Notes: generated from the sequence alone by a model not told the origin. DNA of 64,000 nt from Opitutus sp. (GCA_024707325.1 JANPZY010000001.1:1364001-1428000); one strand, 5' to 3'; counted from the stretch's first letter, positions 17,360-27,098 are shown. A program made the numbers and translations.

Positions 17360-18189
17360 ATGCCTCTCGATCGAGCCACCATCATCAACTTGGGCAACAA
17401 ATTGGCGCCTTCCGCGGCGACATTTGGCCGCCTCCGGGGCCTTTGGCCAATCCCGACACGGAACTCGACGAGATCGTGCAGCTCATTCGCCTCGATCCGG
17501 CGCTCACGTTTCACGTGGTGCGATTGAGCAACAGCGTGATTTTCGGCCTGCGTGAGCCGACGGATTCGCTCGAGGGCGCGATCGGTCGCGTGGGTTTTCG
17601 CGAGGTTTACCGGCTCGTGGGTCTCGCGGCGGCGCACCAGATGTGCCAAAAGGATCTTTCCGTTTACCGCCTCAAAGCCTGTCGCCTGTGGGAAAACGCC
17701 GTCGCGACCGCGGCCGCGGCTGAGGTGCTCGCGCAGCCGGCTGGCTGCGATGCCGGTCTCGCCTACACCGCGGGCCTGTTGCGCACCTTGGGACGCGTGA
17801 TCATCGATGGCGCGGCGTGGGGCCAGCAGTATCCCGGCGAGGCCGAGTGGCCGCTGCTCAGCGAATGGGAGCAGAAACGCTTCGGCACGACCTCGGCGGA
17901 AGTCACGGCGGTGCTGCTCGAGCACTGGCGTTTCCCGGACGAGTTGGTGTCGGCGATTCGCGGCCATTTCGATCCTTTCGCCTGCCCGGACTCCAATGTG
18001 GGCGCGTGCGTGCTCAACCTCGCGTGCGGTGTCGCGGCGCGCTTCGGCCTCGATCTGCCGGGCGAGACGCCTCACTGGACCTGCACGCCAGCGAAGCTCA
18101 CGCTCGCCAACGTCACCGAGCAGACGCTCAACGACTGCGCCAATCGCGCGCGCGAGCACTACACCGCGCTCTGCGCAGCGGTCGAGTGA
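17360..18189 (+). CDS. HDOD domain protein 3 (one-base frameshift near the start)
   Basis: Third HDOD paralogue, about 276 residues if repaired. The N-terminus is in one frame from ATG 17360 (MPLDRATIINLGNKLAPSAA, then TFGRLRGL) and the rest in another (LANPDTELDEIVQLIRLDPA and onward: VVRLSNSVIF, YTAGLLRTLG). One T missing from the TTT at 17442-17444 restores LLANPDTELDEI, aligning exactly with LLRDVNSDLREI of copy 1. As read, translation would need an implausible start in the downstream frame. Because other genes here carry the same kind of lesion, sequence error is more likely than a pseudogene. Paired with the RWAFTQ gene 62 bp downstream. Confidence 0.8.
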
Positions 18190-18251
18190 GCGACGTCACG
18201 CTCGGTTGAGCACGGAACCCGGCGGAGGGCGCGCAGTCGGTCTGGGGACCG

Positions 18252-18938
18252 ATGCGTTGGCGCTTTCTGCTTCTTTGCTTTCTCCCCGCGGTGTGCGCGG
18301 CCGCCTCTGAACCTCTGCTGCGCGAAGTCGCGGAAAAATGGCTCGCGGAGCGCAACCGCTGGGCGTTCACGCAGCACGTGCGGGAGTTCGACGGCGACAC
18401 AGTGGTGCGCGAGCGCGTCGAACGCTTCGATCCGACGGCGGGTGACGGCCGGCGCTGGCGATTACTGAGTTTCAACGGCGCGCCGCCGGTGCCTGAGTTT
18501 GCCGAAGCGTGGGAGCGGCGGAAAAACAATCAGCGCCGGCGCAAGATCACGAAGGCGGCGGACTACTTTGATTTCGATCGCGCGATCCTGTTGGCCGACT
18601 CGGCCGAGCGGGTGCGCTATCAATTGCCGCTGCAGAGCGGCGTCGAGTGGCTGTTTCCGACCGACAAGGTCGAGCTCGTGATCACGATTCACCGACCGAC
18701 GCGCGCGCTCGAGCAGGTGCAGGCGCGCATCAGCGAACCGTTTCGCGTGGCGCTCGGTCTCGCGCGCGTGCTCGACATCGACATGGACGTGCAAATGGAG
18801 CCGCCGCCCGCATCAGATCCCGCTGACGCGAAACCAACCGGCAGCGCGACCGCGGTCGTGACGAAACTCGGTCGCCGCGTCGAATATGCCTGGAGCGATT
18901 TCACGCACGTCGCGTCACCGCCCGAATTCGCGAGGTAA
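18252..18938 (+). CDS. Secreted protein, RWAFTQ family, copy 2
   Basis: A 228-residue paralogue of the gene at 16463. Signal peptide RWRFLLLCFLPAVCAAA; RWAFTQ at 36-41 followed by VRERVERFDPT, then FDFDRAILLADSAERVRYQL parallel to MDIERAVLSSEDEQRWIYDV in copy 1, and a C-terminal GRRVEYAWSDFTHV. Function unknown; periplasmic or envelope location inferred. The repeated order HDOD then RWAFTQ suggests the two act together or were duplicated as a unit. Confidence 0.75.
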   Translation: MRWRFLLLCFLPAVCAAASEPLLREVAEKWLAERNRWAFTQHVREFDGDTVVRERVERFDPTAGDGRRWRLLSFNGAPPVPEFAEAWERRKNNQRRRKITKAADYFDFDRAILLADSAERVRYQLPLQSGVEWLFPTDKVELVITIHRPTRALEQVQARISEPFRVALGLARVLDIDMDVQMEPPPASDPADAKPTGSATAVVTKLGRRVEYAWSDFTHVASPPEFAR

Positions 18939-19001
18939 CCACCCGCGCTCACGCGTCGACTCGCGCGCCCGGTTTCCCTTTCGGGCGATCCCGGCCCGAA
19001 G

Positions 19002-19028
19002 ACAAAGTCAACTAATAGTTGACTTTGT
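19002..19028. repeat. 27-bp AAAGTC palindrome, copy 2
   Basis: Perfect 13-bp arms, ACAAAGTCAACTA and TAGTTGACTTTGT, around one base, between the convergent RWAFTQ copy 2 and putA and touching the putA stop codon. It may serve as a bidirectional terminator. It has the same outer arms as the palindrome at 10085. Confidence 0.75.
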
Positions 19029-22000
19029 TATTCGCCGGATTCGGGCGGGGTGAAGCCGCGGCGCATGACGTTTTCGGCGACGGCGCGTGGGAAGAGGAAG
19101 TTCTCGAGGTAACCGCGTCCGCCGGCCTTCGTGCCGCCGCCGCTCATCTTGTATCCACCAAATGGATGCCGCTCGACGATGGCGCCGGTGATGCCGCGAT
19201 TGAGGTATAGATTGCCGCAGACGAGTTCGGTTTCGGCGCGCGCGAGCGCACTCGGGCTGCGTGAGAACAAGCCGCCGGTGAGCGCGTAGTCGGTGGCGTT
19301 GGCGAGCGCGAAGGCCGCGTCGAGATCGCGCACCCGCATCACGGCGAGCACGGGACCGAAGATTTCTTCGCGGGCGATCACGTGCTCCGGTTTCACGTCG
19401 GTGAAGATCGTGGGCGGCACGTAGTAGCCGCCGCTCGTCTGCGCGGCAGCGGGGAGTTTGCCCTGCCATGCGAGCTTCGCTTCGGCGCGGCCCTGCGCGA
19501 TAAGGCCGAGGATTTTTTGCTGCGCATCGGCGTCGATCACCGGGCCGATGATCGTGCCCGGATCGGTGGGATTGCCGATCGGCGTGGCTTCGGCGGCGGC
19601 AATCAGTCGCGTCACGAAGCGGTCGTAAACTTCGTCGAGCACGATCAGCCGCGAGAGCGCGGAGCATTTTTGTCCGGAAAAACCGAAGGCGCTGTAGAGA
19701 GCGGCGGGGATCGCTTCGTCGAGGTCGGCGTCGCTGTCGATGATGAGCGCGTTTTTGCCGCCCATTTCGCAGACGACCTTTTTGAGATTGGCCTGGCCCG
19801 GTGGCGTGCGTCCGGCGGTTTCCCAAATCTTCAGGCCGACGGCGCGCGAACCGGTGAATGCGACAAAATCGATTTGCGGATGAGCGACCAGATGCGCGGC
19901 GACGTCTTCGCCGAAACCGGTGAGCAGATTGACGACGCCTGCGGGCGCGCCGGCTTCGAGGAGCAAATCCATGAACACCGCGGCGAGCACGGAGGTTTGT
20001 TCGGCGGGTTTCATGATGACCGTGCTGCCCGCGACGAGTGGCGCGGCCGTCATGCCGCAGAGGATCGCGAGCGGAAAATTCCACGGCGCGATGACGACCC
20101 CGGTGCCGCGCGGGATCCAACGCAGCGTGCAGCGTTCGCCGGGCACGGCTTGGGTGAGCGTGGGCGCGGCGAGTCGCTGCATCTCGTGCGCGTAGAAACG
20201 ACAGAAGTCGATCGCCTCACTGATGTCGGCATCGGCTTCGATCCATGGTTTGCCGGCCTCGAGCACTTCGAGGGCGTTGAGCGAGAAACGTCGCTCTTCG
20301 ATCAAGTCCGCGAGTTTCTGGAGAATCGCCGCGCGTTCAGACGCAGTTTTCTTTGCCCAGGCGGGCTGCGCGGCGCGAGCGGCGGCAAGCGCGGCATTGG
20401 CGTCCGCAAGCGTGGCGCGGCTCCAGTATCCAATAATCTGTGACGGCTGGGCCGGGTTGACCGACAGCTCGTGGGTGGCGGCGTGCACTTTCTTACCGCC
20501 GATGACGAGCGGCCACTTTTGGCCGAGCGAGCGGATGGCATCGGCGAGTGCGGCGCGCATTTTCGCGCGTGCGGTGGCCTGCGAGAAATCGGTGTTGGCG
20601 GCGTTTTTGAACGAAGCGGCGAGCAATGGTGTGGGGGCGGCGGGTTCCGGCTTCAGCCCGGCGACGGGATTGGCGAGCAACTGATCCTGCGTGGCTTCGC
20701 CGGTGTTCTTTTGGCGGAGAAAACCTTCATTGCTCGTGTTCTCGAGGAGGCGGCGCACGAGATAGGCCATGCCGGGCAGGAGTTCGCCGATTGCGCAGTA
20801 TTCGCGCACACGCAGCCCGCGGGCGAGCAGGGCGGCCTTGAGTTCGTCGGCCATGCCGTAGAGCGCCTGAAATTCGTAGGCGAGGGGATCGATGCCGAGT
20901 CGCTCGGCCTGCGCGATCGCGTGCGCGACGGAGCGGACATTGTGCGAGGCGAATGCGGGCGAGACGGCGTCGATGTTTTGGAGCAGGAGCAGGGAAAGTT
21001 TTTCGAAGTTCGCGTCGGACTCCGCCTTTTGCGTCCACACGGGAACCGGCCAGTCGCGCTGCTGCGCGTTGATCGTCTCGAAATCCCAATACGCGCCTTT
21101 CACGAGGCGGATGGCGATGGGGCGTCGGCGCGTGCGCGACCACGCGATGAGGTCCTGCAAGTCGCGCTCGCAGTCACGCAGGTAGGCTTGGAGCGCGATG
21201 CCGGCGGCGGGTTGTTGTGCGAACTCGGGTTCTTCGAGAATGGATTTGAAGAGCGCGAGCGTGAGGTCCTTCAGCTTGTAGCTCTCCATGTCGAAGTTGA
21301 TCAGCGCGCCAACCTCGGCGGCGCGGCGGAGGATCGGGCGGAGGCGCTCCTTCAGCGCGGCGATCGAGTGCTCCGGATCGGCGGGGTGCACGTCGGGCGT
21401 GAGCGCGGAAATTTTTACGGAGAGATTGAGCCGCGGCAGCGGCTTTTGTCCGGGGCCGAGATCGCTGAACGCCGGGGCGGGCTCGCGTAGGAAGAATTTG
21501 GATACGGTGTCGAGGACCTCGAGGTTGCGCTGGAGAAACACGTCGGCCTCGACGGCGCTGACGACCGTCTCGCCCAAAAGATCGATCGTGGTGGCGAGGC
21601 CGCGCTGGGTGTTGCGTTGGATTTGCTTGAGCAGATCGGCCGGTGTCTCGCCCGCGACGAATTGCGCGGCCATCGCGGTCACGTTGGCCTTCACCGGACC
21701 GGCGACGAGCGCGGGCGCGAAGGACGATGCGGCGAGGCCCGCCTTCATGGCGGGGTTGAGCGCGACGGCTTGGTCGCCGAGGTATTCCTGCAGGTGGCGG
21801 ACGATTTCGCCTGACGAGTGGAGCGAGGGCAGCACGTCGACGAAGCGGAAGAGCTGCGCTTTGAACGCCGGGTCTTTCATCGACCACTCCATGAGCCGCG
21901 CGTAGACGCCTTTTTTGGAAAAAAATGCCCGGCGCCGGGTGGGCGTCCATGGCGGCGAACAACTCGCGGCCGACGTCGCGGATGTGTTTTTCGAGGTTCG

Positions 22001-22031
22001 GATCGGGGCTGAGAAACGTCGCGGGCGGCAT
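19028..22031 (-). CDS. putA: Bifunctional proline dehydrogenase / P5C dehydrogenase (frameshift)
   Basis: About 1000 residues if repaired. Oxidises proline to glutamate in two steps. The N-terminal FAD-dependent proline dehydrogenase barrel (about 100-430; RFVDVLPSL, MESYKLKDLTLALF, IRLVKGAYWDFE) is followed by an aldehyde dehydrogenase domain (about 510-1000) with APWNFPLAILCG, the NAD-binding VAFTGSR and the catalytic Cys in GFSGQKCSALSR. No N-terminal ribbon-helix-helix domain is present, so it is not a self-regulating PutA. The true start ATG 22029-22031 (MPPATFLSPDPNLEKHIRDV) is in a different frame from KKGVYARLMEWSM; dropping one base from the seven-A run at 21919-21925 joins them. Confidence 0.92.
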
Positions 22032-22144
22032 GGGGTGGGGGAATGGAAGAAACGTCCTTCGGCCTCTCGTGCGCGCAAGGCGCCACCGCATCCGAACGCC
22101 GGATGTAGTCACGCTAACGTGGTGCAGAAGTTTTGCGCGCGCCA

Positions 22145-22316
22145 GTCCCACACCGGGTCGCGGTGAGGCTCGGGTCGAGCCTGGGTGCGGACCGCGCCGG
22201 GACTGACTTCGCACCACGTCGAGCCCGTGCGCCGTCCCAAGTCGGGACAAGGTGCGGACCGGGTCGAGCCACGATGCGCCGTGGGACGGGCGCGTGAGCG
22301 GACAGGGTCGTGCTCG
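22145..22316 (+). repeat. 22-bp tandem repeat array 3 (about 8 units, irregular)
   Basis: Forward units at 22145, 22185, 22252, 22274 and 22296 keep the 22-bp pattern (GTGCGGACCGGG...). Units between them are 18, 20 and 25 bp, so this is the least regular array. It lies between the putA start and the amtB end and runs directly into the hairpin at 22313. Confidence 0.75.
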
Positions 22317-22402
22317 TTCTTCGTTCTCTTTCTCGTTCTCGAAACGGTTCGGCCGAGGCGCGAGGTTTTGAGAACGAGAACGATTACGAGAAAGAGAACG
22401 AG
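22313..22402. repeat. GA/CT hairpin element, type A copy 1
   Basis: Pyrimidine arm 22313-22340 (CTCGTTCTTCGTTCTC...) and purine arm 22370-22402 (GAGAACGAGAACGATTACG...) around a loop containing GGCCGAGGCGCGAGG. It follows array 3 without a gap. Relatives are at 29251-29333 and 61615-61690. Nothing else is seen between here and the amtB stop at 22566. Confidence 0.82.
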
Positions 22403-22565
22403 TGCTCCGGGGAAAAAAAGAGGCCGGGGGCACTGGATGCCCCCGGCCGACAGGCCAAACCACCGCTGTTACGCGGAAGACAATCGCGGCGATCGCGGAG
22501 CGCGGTGGACTCGGTTGTGTGTGGACCGGTCGGCCTGCGCTCCGCGGGGCCGCGAAGAGTGTGTG

Positions 22566-23955
22566 TTACTTGTGCGAGGTGGCGAAGTCCGGGTAGGCTT
22601 CGTTGCCGTGTTCGCCGATGTCCAAGCCTTCGGATTCTTCCTCGGCGGAGACGCGGAGGCCGATGGTCTTGCTGATGAGCAGGAAGGCGATGTAGCAGAA
22701 CACGAAGGTGAAGAGGCCGATGGAGACGATGCCCTTGAGCTGGGAGACCAGCTGAGCGCCACCCCTTCAGGTTGCCGAAGAGGGCGACGGCGAGGGTGCC
22801 CCAGATACCGTTGACCAAGTGGACGGAGGTCGCACCGACCGGATCGTCGAGCTTCAGCTTGTCGAAGAAGAAGACCGAGAAGACCACGAGCACACCGCCG
22901 ATGGCGCCGATGATCATAGCTTCGTTCGGGCTCATCTGATCCGCGCCAGCGGTGATGGCCACGAGGCCGGCGAGAACGCCGTTAAGGGCCATGGAAACGT
23001 CGGGCTTCTTCTGGAGCGTCCAGGAGGTGAAGGTGGCGGCGAGACCGCCGGCGGCCGCGGCCAGCGCGGTGGTCACGAGCACGAGGGAGACAGCGCCGGG
23101 ATTGGCGGAGAGAACGGAGCCGCCGTTGAAGCCGAACCAGCCGAGCCAGAGGATGAACACGCCGATCGTGGCGAGCGGGATCGAGTGGCCGAGGAGCGGG
23201 AAGACCTTGCCGTCCTTGTATTTGCCGAGGCGGGGTCCGAGGACGATGATACCGGCGAGAGCGCCCCAACCGCCGACGGAGTGAACGATCGTCGAACCGG
23301 CGAAGTCGTAGAAGGGCGTTTCGAGGGTGTTCAGCCAGCCATTGCCCCATTTCCACATGCCGGTGATCGGATAGGAGATGGCGACGAGGAGCACCGTGAA
23401 GACGATGAAGGAGCTGAGCTTGATGCGCTCGGCGACGGCGCCCGAAACAATCGTGGCGGCGGTCGCGGCGAACATCGCCTGGAACAGGAAGTCGGTCCAG
23501 TAGGTGTAGCCGGGGTTGTAGACGTCGGTCAGACCGGCGACGGGATCATCGAAACCGATGCCGAAGCCAGCGAAGCCGAACCAGCCGCCTTCGCCGCCGG
23601 GATACATGAGGTTGAAGCCCACGATCGCGTAGGTGACGATGCCGATACACGGAACGATCGTGTTCTTGAACATGATGTTGGCCGTGTTCTTGGCACGCGT
23701 GAGACCGGACTCAACGCAGGCGAAGCCCAAGTTCATGAAGAACACCAACGCAGCCGAAACCATCATCCAGAGGTTATTGGCCGTGAAGAGGGTGAACCCC
23801 GGGGAGGCTTCGAAAGCGGCGACATCCGCGTAGGTGGTGGCTTCTGCGGCGGCCTCGGCGGCTTCTTGAGCGTGGAGGGACGCACCCAGCGCGAGAGCGG
23901 CCAGCAGCCCTCCGAACTTGAGCGCGCCTTTGAGATGGTTGGACCTGAGTTTCAT
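22566..23955 (-). CDS. amtB: Ammonium transporter (frameshift near the C-terminus)
   Basis: Inner-membrane ammonium channel, about 462 residues if repaired. A signal-like N-terminus (LLAALALGASLHAQ) and about 11 helices contain the family stretches NLWMMVSAALVFFMNLGFAC, DFAGSTIVHSVGG and LGWFGFNGGS, with the pore His in IVHSVGG. The C-terminal tail (GLDIGEHGNEAYPDF) regains its frame only if one C is removed from the CCCC at 22762-22765 (giving NLKGGAQLVSQLKG); read literally the protein ends in unrelated Arg/Pro-rich sequence. No glnK/glnB gene is adjacent. A sigma-54-type promoter lies upstream. Confidence 0.93.
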
Positions 23956-24022
23956 CGTAGGCGTAGCGTGATTTGGGTTGAACGAATGGACGGAGAGACG
24001 ATTCGCCGTCGCGGGCCCGGTT

Positions 24023-24039
24023 TAGCAGAGGCTATGCCA
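24023..24039 (-). promoter_or_regulatory. Candidate sigma-54 promoter for amtB
   Basis: Reading on the minus strand: TGGCAT, AGCCT, CTGCT. This matches the RpoN consensus TGGCAC-N5-TTGCW, keeping the invariant GG and GC at the right spacing. It is about 70 bp upstream of the amtB ATG. Nitrogen control of amtB by RpoN is common, which raises its credibility. Confidence 0.6.
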
Positions 24040-24169
24040 AGGGGATCGATGGCTCGGCGACTTACGTGTCAGCAACCGGGTTGCGAGGTCGGCGGTTTTC
24101 CCGCTCGCTCGCCGCCAAGAGGGGATTAGGAGTTTCCTGCAACTTCGAGCGCCGTCCGGGGTTCTGGGC

Positions 24170-24769
24170 ATGAACGATGACACTCCAGTGCAAACACCAC
24201 CCTCGGGCCTAATCACCCCGCTCGATTTCCCGACGTTCATGCGCAACTACCAGGACATGGTCTTCTCGACTGCGGCCCGCCTCGTGGGCAACGAGGCGCA
24301 GGCGGAGGATATTTCCCAGGAGGTGTTCCTGAAGGCCTACGAGCATTTCGACACGCTGCAGTCGAGCCCGACGGCCGGCGGTTGGCTGAAGACGGTAGCG
24401 ACCAACCTCTCGCTCAATCATCTGTCGCGCTATCGCAACCGGTGGCGTTTCTTCTCGGAATTTCGCGCGCACGACGATGGCGGCGATGAAGACCAGCCCG
24501 ACGTGGAGTTTGCCGCGCCGGACACCTTTTTCAGCGGCGTCGACTCGCAGGAACGCAAGGCGTGGCTCGAAGCCGCGCTCGAGAAACTCCCCGAGCACCA
24601 GCGCGTGCCGCTCGTGCTCTATCATTTCGAAGACATGCCTTACGACGAGATCGCGAAACGTCTCCGCGTTTCTCTCGCGAAGGTGAAAACCGACATCCTG
24701 CGCGCCCGCGCCGCGCTCGCCCAGATCCTCGCCCGCAGCGGCACTTCCCACGAAAAATTCTCCGCCTAA
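24170..24769 (+). CDS. ECF-type RNA polymerase sigma factor
   Basis: A 199-residue sigma factor with region 2 (about 25-95; YQDMVFSTAARLVGNEAQAE, DISQEVFLKAYEHFD) and region 4 (about 125-185; AALEKLPEHQRVPLVLYHFE, YDEIAKRLRVSLAKVKTDIL). No region 3 or C-terminal extension. The next gene, 9 bp after its stop, encodes a small membrane protein in the usual place of an anti-sigma factor. Its ATG at 24170 is divergent from amtB across a 214-bp gap. Confidence 0.92.
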   Translation: MNDDTPVQTPPSGLITPLDFPTFMRNYQDMVFSTAARLVGNEAQAEDISQEVFLKAYEHFDTLQSSPTAGGWLKTVATNLSLNHLSRYRNRWRFFSEFRAHDDGGDEDQPDVEFAAPDTFFSGVDSQERKAWLEAALEKLPEHQRVPLVLYHFEDMPYDEIAKRLRVSLAKVKTDILRARAALAQILARSGTSHEKFSA

Positions 24770-24778
24770 CCCGCCCCC

Positions 24779-25237
24779 ATGAACCTCTCTCCTGAAAACG
24801 AAAAAAACCTCGAGCGCCTCGTGCACCAGGCGTTGCGGTCGCTGCCTGAGCGCCGCGCCCCGCGCTCGCTCGAGTCCCGCGTGCTCGCGGCCATCGAGGC
24901 CCGCGCGGCACGCCCGTGGTGGCAGAAATCCTTCGCCCAGTGGCCGGTGGCCGCGCGAGCGACGTTCCTCGTGGTGTCGACCTTCGCGCTGCTTTTCGCG
25001 GCGTGGTTCGCGGGTGTGTTCAGCCTCGCGCCCGTGGCCGATGTGGTCGTGGCGAAGTTCTCGTGGGTCACGGCGATCCGCTCTGCGTTCTCCGAACTCG
25101 GCGAAGTCGGCGCAATGCTCCTCCGCAATGTTCCTGCCATGTGGCTATACGGTGCCCTTGCGGCCGTCGGCCTGCTCTATGCGGCCCTCTTCGGTCTCGG
25201 CGCCACCGCCTACCGCACTCTCTACGCTCATCGCTAA
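24779..25237 (+). CDS. Small membrane protein, probable anti-sigma factor
   Basis: A 152-residue protein: a charged cytoplasmic N-terminus (about 1-55; ENEKNLERLVHQALRSLPER, APRSLESRVLAAIE), one helix at about 62-82 (ATFLVVSTFALLFAAWFAG) and a second hydrophobic segment near the C-terminus (WLYGALAAVGLLYAALFGLG). I see no zinc-binding HxxxCxxC. Position right after an ECF sigma gene and topology suggest an anti-sigma role; the sequence itself does not prove it. Confidence 0.7.
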   Translation: MNLSPENEKNLERLVHQALRSLPERRAPRSLESRVLAAIEARAARPWWQKSFAQWPVAARATFLVVSTFALLFAAWFAGVFSLAPVADVVVAKFSWVTAIRSAFSELGEVGAMLLRNVPAMWLYGALAAVGLLYAALFGLGATAYRTLYAHR

Positions 25238-25250
25238 TTTCCGGCCCGTC

Positions 25251-27089
25251 ATGAAACCGATCCTCCATCTTCTCCAAATCGTCCTCCTCGCCGTGCTCAC
25301 GCTGGGACTGAGTCTCCGCGAGGCGGACGCGGCTCCGCGGGCTCCCGATGCTCCCGCCGTCGCGAAAGCACAATCCTCCGATGATGCGCCGCTGCGTCGC
25401 CTCGACGTCGAGACGCCCGCGGCGCAATCGCAGGACGAGGTCTCCGACGACGATGATGCGGACGATGCCGACGACATCAATGATGTGGCGGACGCGGACG
25501 AGGCCGAGACTCAGGAAAACGACTCGCACGTTCACGGCCGCGGAGCCGAGCGCGTTGCAGTCGGCTCGAATAGCACGCTCGAAGCCGGCGAGCGCGCGGC
25601 GGCGGTCGTATCCGTGCTCGGCTCGTCGACCTCGGCGGGCGAAGTGGCCGAAGCGGTCGTGTCGGTGCTCGGCAGCAGCCGCGTGACGGGCGGCTCGGTC
25701 GGCCAAGATGTCGTTTCTGTTTTGGGCGACTCTTACGTGAACGCTCCCGTGCGCGGCCAAGTCGTGGCGGTGATGGGCAATGTCGAACTCGGGCCGCAAG
25801 CGGTCGTAGAGGGTGAGATCGTTTGCATCGGCGGCCGCATCATCATGCACCCGGGCGCGGTGCATCACGGCGAGCGCCACAATGTCGGCTTCGGTTTCAG
25901 CTTCGGCGACATGAGCTTCCTGAACGCGTGGCTGACGAAGTGCGTGTTCGTGGGGCGCCTGCTTGGCTTCGGTTCCGGCCTCGGCTGGGCGTGGCTGATC
26001 GCGGTCGGAATGCTGGTGTTCTATCTCGTGCTCGGCCTGGTCGCCCCGCGCGCGGTGAATCGCTGCGCGGAAACGCTCGAGCAACGCCCGGGCTATTCGT
26101 TGCTGACAACGCTGCTCACGATCCTGCTCTTTCCGGTCACGACGATCGTGCTTGCGATCACTGTGGTCGGCGCGCCGCTGATTCCGTTCATCGGGCTCGG
26201 ACTCTTCTTCCTCGGCCTGTTCGGCAAGGCCGTGATGCTCGCGTGGGTCGGCCGCCGGCTCGTGCTGCCTTTCAGTCGCGGCGGTGCGCTGGCGCATCCG
26301 GCGTTCACGATCCTCTTGGGCGGCGGCATCGTGATGCTCCTCTACACCGTGCCGGCATTGGGCCTCATCGTCTATAATGTGCTCGGCGCGCTCGGACTGG
26401 GCGCAGTGATTTACACGATCATCCTTGCCGGTCGCCGCGAAGCGGCCGTGCCTCCCGCTGTCGCGACTGCCGCGTCGCCCGGCGCGAGCTCCTTCACGCC
26501 GCCGGTCGTTCCGACTCCTGTGTCGCCGGTCGTCGAAACCACTGCCGTGCCTCCCGTCGCGTCTGCACCCGCGGCGGCACCGCAGCAGAGCGCGTCGTTT
26601 GTCGGGGCGCCGGAGCCGGTGATTCCGCCGCCTCCGTCTGTTCCGCCGGTGCCGCCTGTGCCTCCGCATGCGGTCCCGCCTGCGGCGTTGCCCGTGGTGG
26701 CAGCGGCGTCGCTCCCGCGTGCCGGTTTCTGGATTCGCCTCGGTGCCTCGGCGCTCGATGCGCTCCTCGTGGGACTCGTGATCGGTTTCCTGCCGTCGGC
26801 GCTCGAGCCCAACTTCGCGCTGCTCTACGCCGCTTACTGTATCGTGATGTGGGCGCTCAAAGGCACCACCATTGGCGGCATCGTGTGCGGGCTGAAACTC
26901 GTGCGTCTCGACGATCGCAAGATCGATTGGATGACGGCCCTCGTGCGTGGCCTCGGCGGCTTCCTGTCGCTGATTCCGCTCGGCTTCGGCTTCGTGTGGG
27001 TGTCGTTCGACGCGCAGCACCAGTCGTGGCACGACAAGATCGCCGGCACCACGATCGTCATCGTGCCGAAGGGTGTGTCGCTCGTGTGA
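25251..27089 (+). CDS. Signal peptide, bactofilin-like repeat and RDD membrane protein
   Basis: A 612-residue envelope protein of unusual build. A signal peptide (LHLLQIVLLAVLTLGLS), an Asp-rich linker, then a strand-repeat region (about 90-200) with recurrent VVSVLGSS, VVSVLGDS and VVAVMGNV turns like bactofilin/polymer-forming domains. About four membrane helices follow (225-390), a Pro/Ala/Val linker (400-480) and a C-terminal RDD domain (RAGFWIRLGASALDALLVG, GTTIGGIVCGLKLVRLD, WHDKIAGTTIVIVPKG). It is the third gene of the ECF sigma operon, 13 bp after the putative anti-sigma gene, so it may be target or sensor of that system. ATG 25251 starts the signal peptide. Confidence 0.82.
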   Translation: MKPILHLLQIVLLAVLTLGLSLREADAAPRAPDAPAVAKAQSSDDAPLRRLDVETPAAQSQDEVSDDDDADDADDINDVADADEAETQENDSHVHGRGAERVAVGSNSTLEAGERAAAVVSVLGSSTSAGEVAEAVVSVLGSSRVTGGSVGQDVVSVLGDSYVNAPVRGQVVAVMGNVELGPQAVVEGEIVCIGGRIIMHPGAVHHGERHNVGFGFSFGDMSFLNAWLTKCVFVGRLLGFGSGLGWAWLIAVGMLVFYLVLGLVAPRAVNRCAETLEQRPGYSLLTTLLTILLFPVTTIVLAITVVGAPLIPFIGLGLFFLGLFGKAVMLAWVGRRLVLPFSRGGALAHPAFTILLGGGIVMLLYTVPALGLIVYNVLGALGLGAVIYTIILAGRREAAVPPAVATAASPGASSFTPPVVPTPVSPVVETTAVPPVASAPAAAPQQSASFVGAPEPVIPPPPSVPPVPPVPPHAVPPAALPVVAAASLPRAGFWIRLGASALDALLVGLVIGFLPSALEPNFALLYAAYCIVMWALKGTTIGGIVCGLKLVRLDDRKIDWMTALVRGLGGFLSLIPLGFGFVWVSFDAQHQSWHDKIAGTTIVIVPKGVSLV

Positions 27090-27098
27090 TGAGCCCGC

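Noticed and set aside
21911..21929. Programmed frameshift in putA at the A/T runs
   Set aside because: The run (T6, GG, A7 on the plus strand) looks slippery, but the site is near the N-terminus, no family member is known to use frameshifting there, and equal lesions occur at non-slippery sites in this window.
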